This document shows positions 60,240 to 64,000 of a DNA stretch of 64,000 bases, piece by piece (the first letter of the stretch is position 1; the number at the start of each line of letters is the position of its first letter). The notes beneath the pieces were generated by a model. It had not been told where the DNA came from. It saw only the letters and a program-made list of their open reading frames with translations, and ran no database searches. Location: the NCBI RefSeq assembly GCF_032854445.1, contig NC_088300.1, forward strand, positions 61,728,984 to 61,792,983. The letters run 5' to 3'. This DNA comes from Liolophura sinensis (taxonomy: Eukaryota > Mollusca > Polyplacophora > Chitonida > Chitonidae). Position numbers and translations under genes: made by a program.

Positions 60240-60445
60240 AATAAACTCATTACGCTCTTACACGACTGCGGCCAGAATTGTGGTGGGAGGAAACCCGACA
60301 GAGTCTAAGGGAAACTCACGAACGTCCGCAGGTGGCTGGAGATCTTACCACGTACGACCGAGGAGGAAACTAGCCATGGGCTGGACTAGAACTCACAGCG
60401 ACCTGTCATGTGGGTCACTGCTTCGACCGTCTGCGGCTTCAACAC
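60240..60445 (-). repeat. Family-A SINE, tail lost
   Basis: Body blocks gactgcggccagaattgtgg, tgggaggaaacccgacagag and box-B complement gctggactagaactcacagc. The (TTTA)n tail is not recognisable. Confidence 0.75.
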
Positions 60446-60449
60446 TGTT

Positions 60450-61780
60450 GCGAGAAGGTATGATAATCCAGTATAATCTTAAATCTGTAGGTGACGTAAA
60501 TGCTCTATTGGTTAAGTTATGTGGGTGTTACGATACGATGATCATCTTCACAAAGTTTTTGCTCGTGTAACGCTTAAGTTAATTAAGATCATGATATTGA
60601 TATGCGATCAGATCAGATTGTGGATGGCCATTTTTTAAACAGTAGTGTAACCTACCATTTGACGCACCTGTGCCGTACAGTAACTCATTTCATCTGATAC
60701 ATACATGTAGGCTTGTGTACATCTAAAAAAACAAGATTGGTACAATATAGAGGCTGCCAATGGCTTACCAGAAGAGATCAATGATGCAGTAATCTGATCA
60801 TTTCATCAGAACTCACGACCAATCGGCATACCCATTGCTACAATATTGACAACGTGAGTAGTTGTTGTTGCAGCCGTTTAGACAGTAAGGGAAGTTTACT
60901 TTCTGGATTCCTGTCTTTATCATCTGTCCAGAAGAAAATCCGTTTTTTCTTTAAGTAATCATCATGATTCTGGAAAAGCATATCGTTTTAATAATTCAAT
61001 TGTCAGAAACTGACAAGAAATGTAAGCATCAAGGGAGCTATATCATATATAGACCTTTGTATAGAGTATTGTCCCCTGCAGGGTACAGTCTCCTTATGAT
61101 GTTTAGCAATACCTCCCCAAGCTGTGCTATCAAACGTCTTCCAATAGATGATAAATCTGATATATATTTGACTACGCAAAAACTTAATTATTCTTTTGCA
61201 TATAGAAATTAGAGAGGGACTCAAATAAGTGGAAATAGGCATAGCAAATTTTGTTACAAAATCTTTGTGTCTTCATAAACCTTATTATTATTATTATAAG
61301 TGAATAATTTTGAGTTCCTGAGAAAAAAGAAAGAAAACTATAGTATGACCTGTACAATGAATGCTCAAAGATAAAGACTATTTACAATACATATGTGATC
61401 TTGTGTATGTACATTCTTGCTACAGGAATGTTTTCCTTTTTTTCTTAGTAGATAATAAACCAGTTCTCTTCTCGGCAAGCAGGGCATTTAGGTCACCTTA
61501 TTGTGGCAGTCAAGTATATTTGGAGATTTACCATATAATTCAATGAAGAGTAGAAGGTAAAATGGTTGTGTTCCTAAATATTGTTAATTCTTTTATTTAG
61601 TAAACAAATGAGAGTTTTTTTTCCAGTTAATTTCTAAGTAAGTTTTTTTTTCTTAAAAAAAAACACGTTTCCATGGTTTAAGTGATACATGACGCACAAG
61701 TTGTTTTTAAGGTGTCATGAATGGTATTACACTGCTATTAGTTTTACTGACATCCCCTTGCTACTGTGATAGAATGACCA
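60450..61780. other. No gene recognised
   Basis: Short open frames only. The AT-rich sequence 5' of the zinc-finger pseudogene has no clear promoter. Confidence 0.4.
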
Positions 61781-61785
61781 ATCAG

Positions 61786-63999
61786 GACATTAAGGTTAAC
61801 AGATTCCAGTGTACACACGTCTCTATTCGTCACGCAACTATTCCATATTGTTCAATCATTAGGGAATTATTCATGAATATGAACCATCCTTTTCCATTTT
61901 TGTGGAATTGAAGGCTGTCACATGTTATACACAAATATCAGATTATTGCGAAGACATACTTTGAAGAAACATTCAACATTTAAATTCTTTCAAAGAAGTG
62001 AAACTCAGGCAGAGATAAGATCTGACCAACTCCAAATAAATGAAAGTCAACCCGAAACTCCCATAAGTGTATCAAGGTGAACAAAAAATTCAAACAAATG
62101 TGTACAATAGTCAAAGTCAAATATGTTTAGCGCTACTTCGATTCAGGAAACCCCAGAAAATCCTCTTCATAACATGCAGCAAAAACCATTTCTCGAAACC
62201 ATTTGTACATTGATGCAGGCTAAAAATGAGAATATGAAATCCAGGCTGAGACAAGTAATGGCTGATCAGCAGTTGTCATCAGAAACAGTGAATGATATTA
62301 TAAAACAGTTTGATGATGAATCTGCGTTTGTCAGTCACTCTGTTGAAGATTTGTCACCCCCCCCCCCCCTTTTTTTAAATAAGTGTGTACTACAAAATTT
62401 TGCATTCGTAACGTACAACTTGGGGTTTGATGAGCAACATAAAGTGGATGGAATGCAGTATGTTCCGATTTTAGACATGCTGTCAGTGATGTTGGGGCAT
62501 GATGATATTTTTACAGAGGTAGTTAACTCACACCCGCCAAAAGACGGTAAAATGCGGAATGTGCGTGATCGTGAACATTTCAGGCAGCACCCGATCTGGA
62601 ATGGTAATCAGTGAGCGTTGCAGGTAATGTTATACTTTGATCAATTCACATCAGTTAATCAAATTGGAACCGATGCTTCAAAGTGTAAGGCGTGCACTTT
62701 TCTTTGGGAACTGTCCATCCTTCTCTTAGGTCACGATTAAAATCCATCCATTTGGTATTGTTAGCACAAAGCAGTTCTGTGAAAGCACAAGGTAAAGATG
62801 CATTCCTGTCCCCGTTTATAATTGATTTATGCCTTTTTGAACAATAGGGCATTTCTGTTTCCAGGCCTGAAGGAGATTATACATGCAAAGGGTCATCCAT
62901 TGCTCGTGTTGCAGATAATCTTGGCAGTCATCAAATTGGAGGATATAGGGAGTCCTTTACGGATTTTCGAGCTGTCGATTTTGTTCCATTGCTGCACCAG
63001 ATTTATGGATCTTGCAAGATATATCACAGGTTGACAGGAGAAGCTTTTTATCGGGAGCAGGTGCACATGGTCGAAAGAGAAAAAACTATGGCACCTATTT
63101 ATGGCATTAAGAGAAATTCCTCATTAAACACACTTGAGTATTTCCGTGTTGCTAAAGGATTACCATCAGATATTCTTCATGATTTGTTTGAGCATGGTTT
63201 ATTTATTTATTTGATAGGTGTTTTACACCGTACTCAAGAATATTTCACGACTGCGGCCAGCATTATGGTGGGAGGAAACCGGACAGAGCCCAGGGGAAAC
63301 CCACGACCATCTGCAGGTTGGTGGCAGACCTTCTCACATACGGCCGGAGAGGAAGCCAGCGCGAGGTGGACTTGAAGTCACAGCATTGGTGACAGGCTTC
63401 TGGTTCATTACGTCGCGCCAGCGCGCTAACCGAGCCACGGAGGCCCCGTTTGAGCATGGTGTAATAGTAGATGTTCTTGAGTCTTTGATCAATTACTACA
63501 TACACAATGGTCATTTCAGTTTGAATTATGTGTATGGTCAAATCAAGGAATTTACTTACAAAGCAAGTGATAAACATAGCAAGCCGATACTGGTGCAGTA
63601 GCTTCTAAAGGCAAATTTAGAGTGACGGAAAAGGTCTCTCAGGTTTGGTGTCAACTCCGACTCTTACCACTCCTAACAGGGGACAGTGAGGACATATAAG
63701 ATGAGGAATGGGAAGTTGTTATTGCTGCGCTGGATATGGCTGAAAGAATAACAGCCATAAAGAGGACAATGGCTGATATAGGAATTATGGACAGTAGAAT
63801 TTAGGCTTTTTTACATTGTACCATAATGAGTTTCCAGACCAACACCTCAGACCAAAGGAACGCTTTGTTTTACACTGCATGAAGCAAACAAAACTATTTG
63901 GTACATTAAGAGGGTTATGGACAATGAGGTTTGAGGCAAAACATTCTTATTTCATGCGGACTAAAAAACGTTCCCCTGCAAAGCCTAGATGGAGACTTT
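61786..63999 (+). pseudogene. Transposon-type gene with C2H2 zinc finger, broken; runs off the window
   Basis: Fragments on the plus strand can be followed through several frameshifts and stops. A zinc finger reads CGIEGCHMLYTNI then RRHTLKKH (C-x4-C-x12-H-x4-H) near 61900-61975. An open part, 62123-62614, follows (YVPILDMLSVML, HPIWN), then after a stop ALQVMLYFDQF and LKSIHLVLLAQ near 62620-62740. Next come ARVADNLGSHQIGGYRESF near 62905-62960, the HQIYGSCKIYH and EREKTMAPIYGIKRNS stretch to 63198, a SINE, the continuation VIVDVLESLINYY, and near the end LLRLLPLLTGD, EEWEVV and RFEAKHSY. I recognise this order as a multi-copy invertebrate protein family that looks like a DNA-transposon product. 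I cannot name the superfamily with certainty. A homopolymer C run at 62357-62369 makes the proline stretch suspect. Confidence 0.6.
63199..63448 (-). mobile_element. Family-A SINE, full length, inserted in the zinc-finger pseudogene
   Basis: The tail ttatttatttatttgatagg begins straight after the left target copy, and the head complement gagccacggaggccc ends before the right one. The 12-bp target duplication is TTTGAGCATGGT at 63187-63198 and 63449-63460. Removing the insert restores the host frame across the site. Confidence 0.95.
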
Positions 64000-64000
64000 C

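Overview
The window is animal nuclear DNA, most likely from a mollusc. It is AT-rich, has widely spaced exons with GT-AG introns (one GC-AG), and is full of tRNA-derived SINEs ending in a TTGAGTACGGCGTAAAAC-like module followed by an (AAAT)n tail, the type known from molluscan V-SINE-like families. Most long open frames here are SINE or antisense shadows. The real genes were found by joining exons across splice sites with matching phase. Domain names rest on motif recognition; no search was run.

Layout. (1) 1.9-6.4 kb, minus strand: the 3' part of a secreted protein gene with two chitin-binding type-2-like (CBM14/peritrophin-A) exons and a small Cys-rich exon, all joined in phase 1. (2) 11.1-16.7 kb, minus strand: a complete seven-exon HTRA2/Omi mitochondrial serine protease gene, including a 33-bp exon that carries the catalytic serine and one GC-AG intron. 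(3) 17.2-20 kb: a 52-bp tandem repeat, a dead LINE reverse transcriptase fragment and a SINE with clean target-site duplications. (4) 21.3-22.5 kb, plus strand: two exons of an unrecognised coiled-coil/basic protein, with a possible further exon at 27.9 kb. (5) 25.2-27.3 kb, minus strand: three exons of a small single-pass membrane protein with six cysteines outside the membrane, Shisa/WBP1/VOPP-like in layout. (6) 28.9-29.9 kb: a 36-bp minisatellite.

(7) 31.8-60 kb: the most unusual part. At least seven diverged copies of one module lie in an inverted arrangement, plus strand to the left of about 46 kb and minus strand to the right. Three of them hold an intact two-exon gene for a 234-residue protein (35.5, 41.0 and 49.4 kb). 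The three proteins are about 90-95% identical by hand count and share a conserved TATA promoter block. They carry a GTQCC motif and a later D-S-H motif, which resembles the fold of the herpesvirus tegument UL36-type deubiquitinating cysteine peptidase (Peptidase_C76). The intron, promoter and host-like setting suggest a cellular, lineage-expanded gene family, not a recent viral insertion.

(8) 54.9-58.3 kb: a decayed L1/Tx1-like LINE with ORF1 and ORF2 remains. (9) 61.8 kb to the window end: a broken transposon-type gene with a C2H2 zinc finger, split by a SINE whose 12-bp target duplication is visible.
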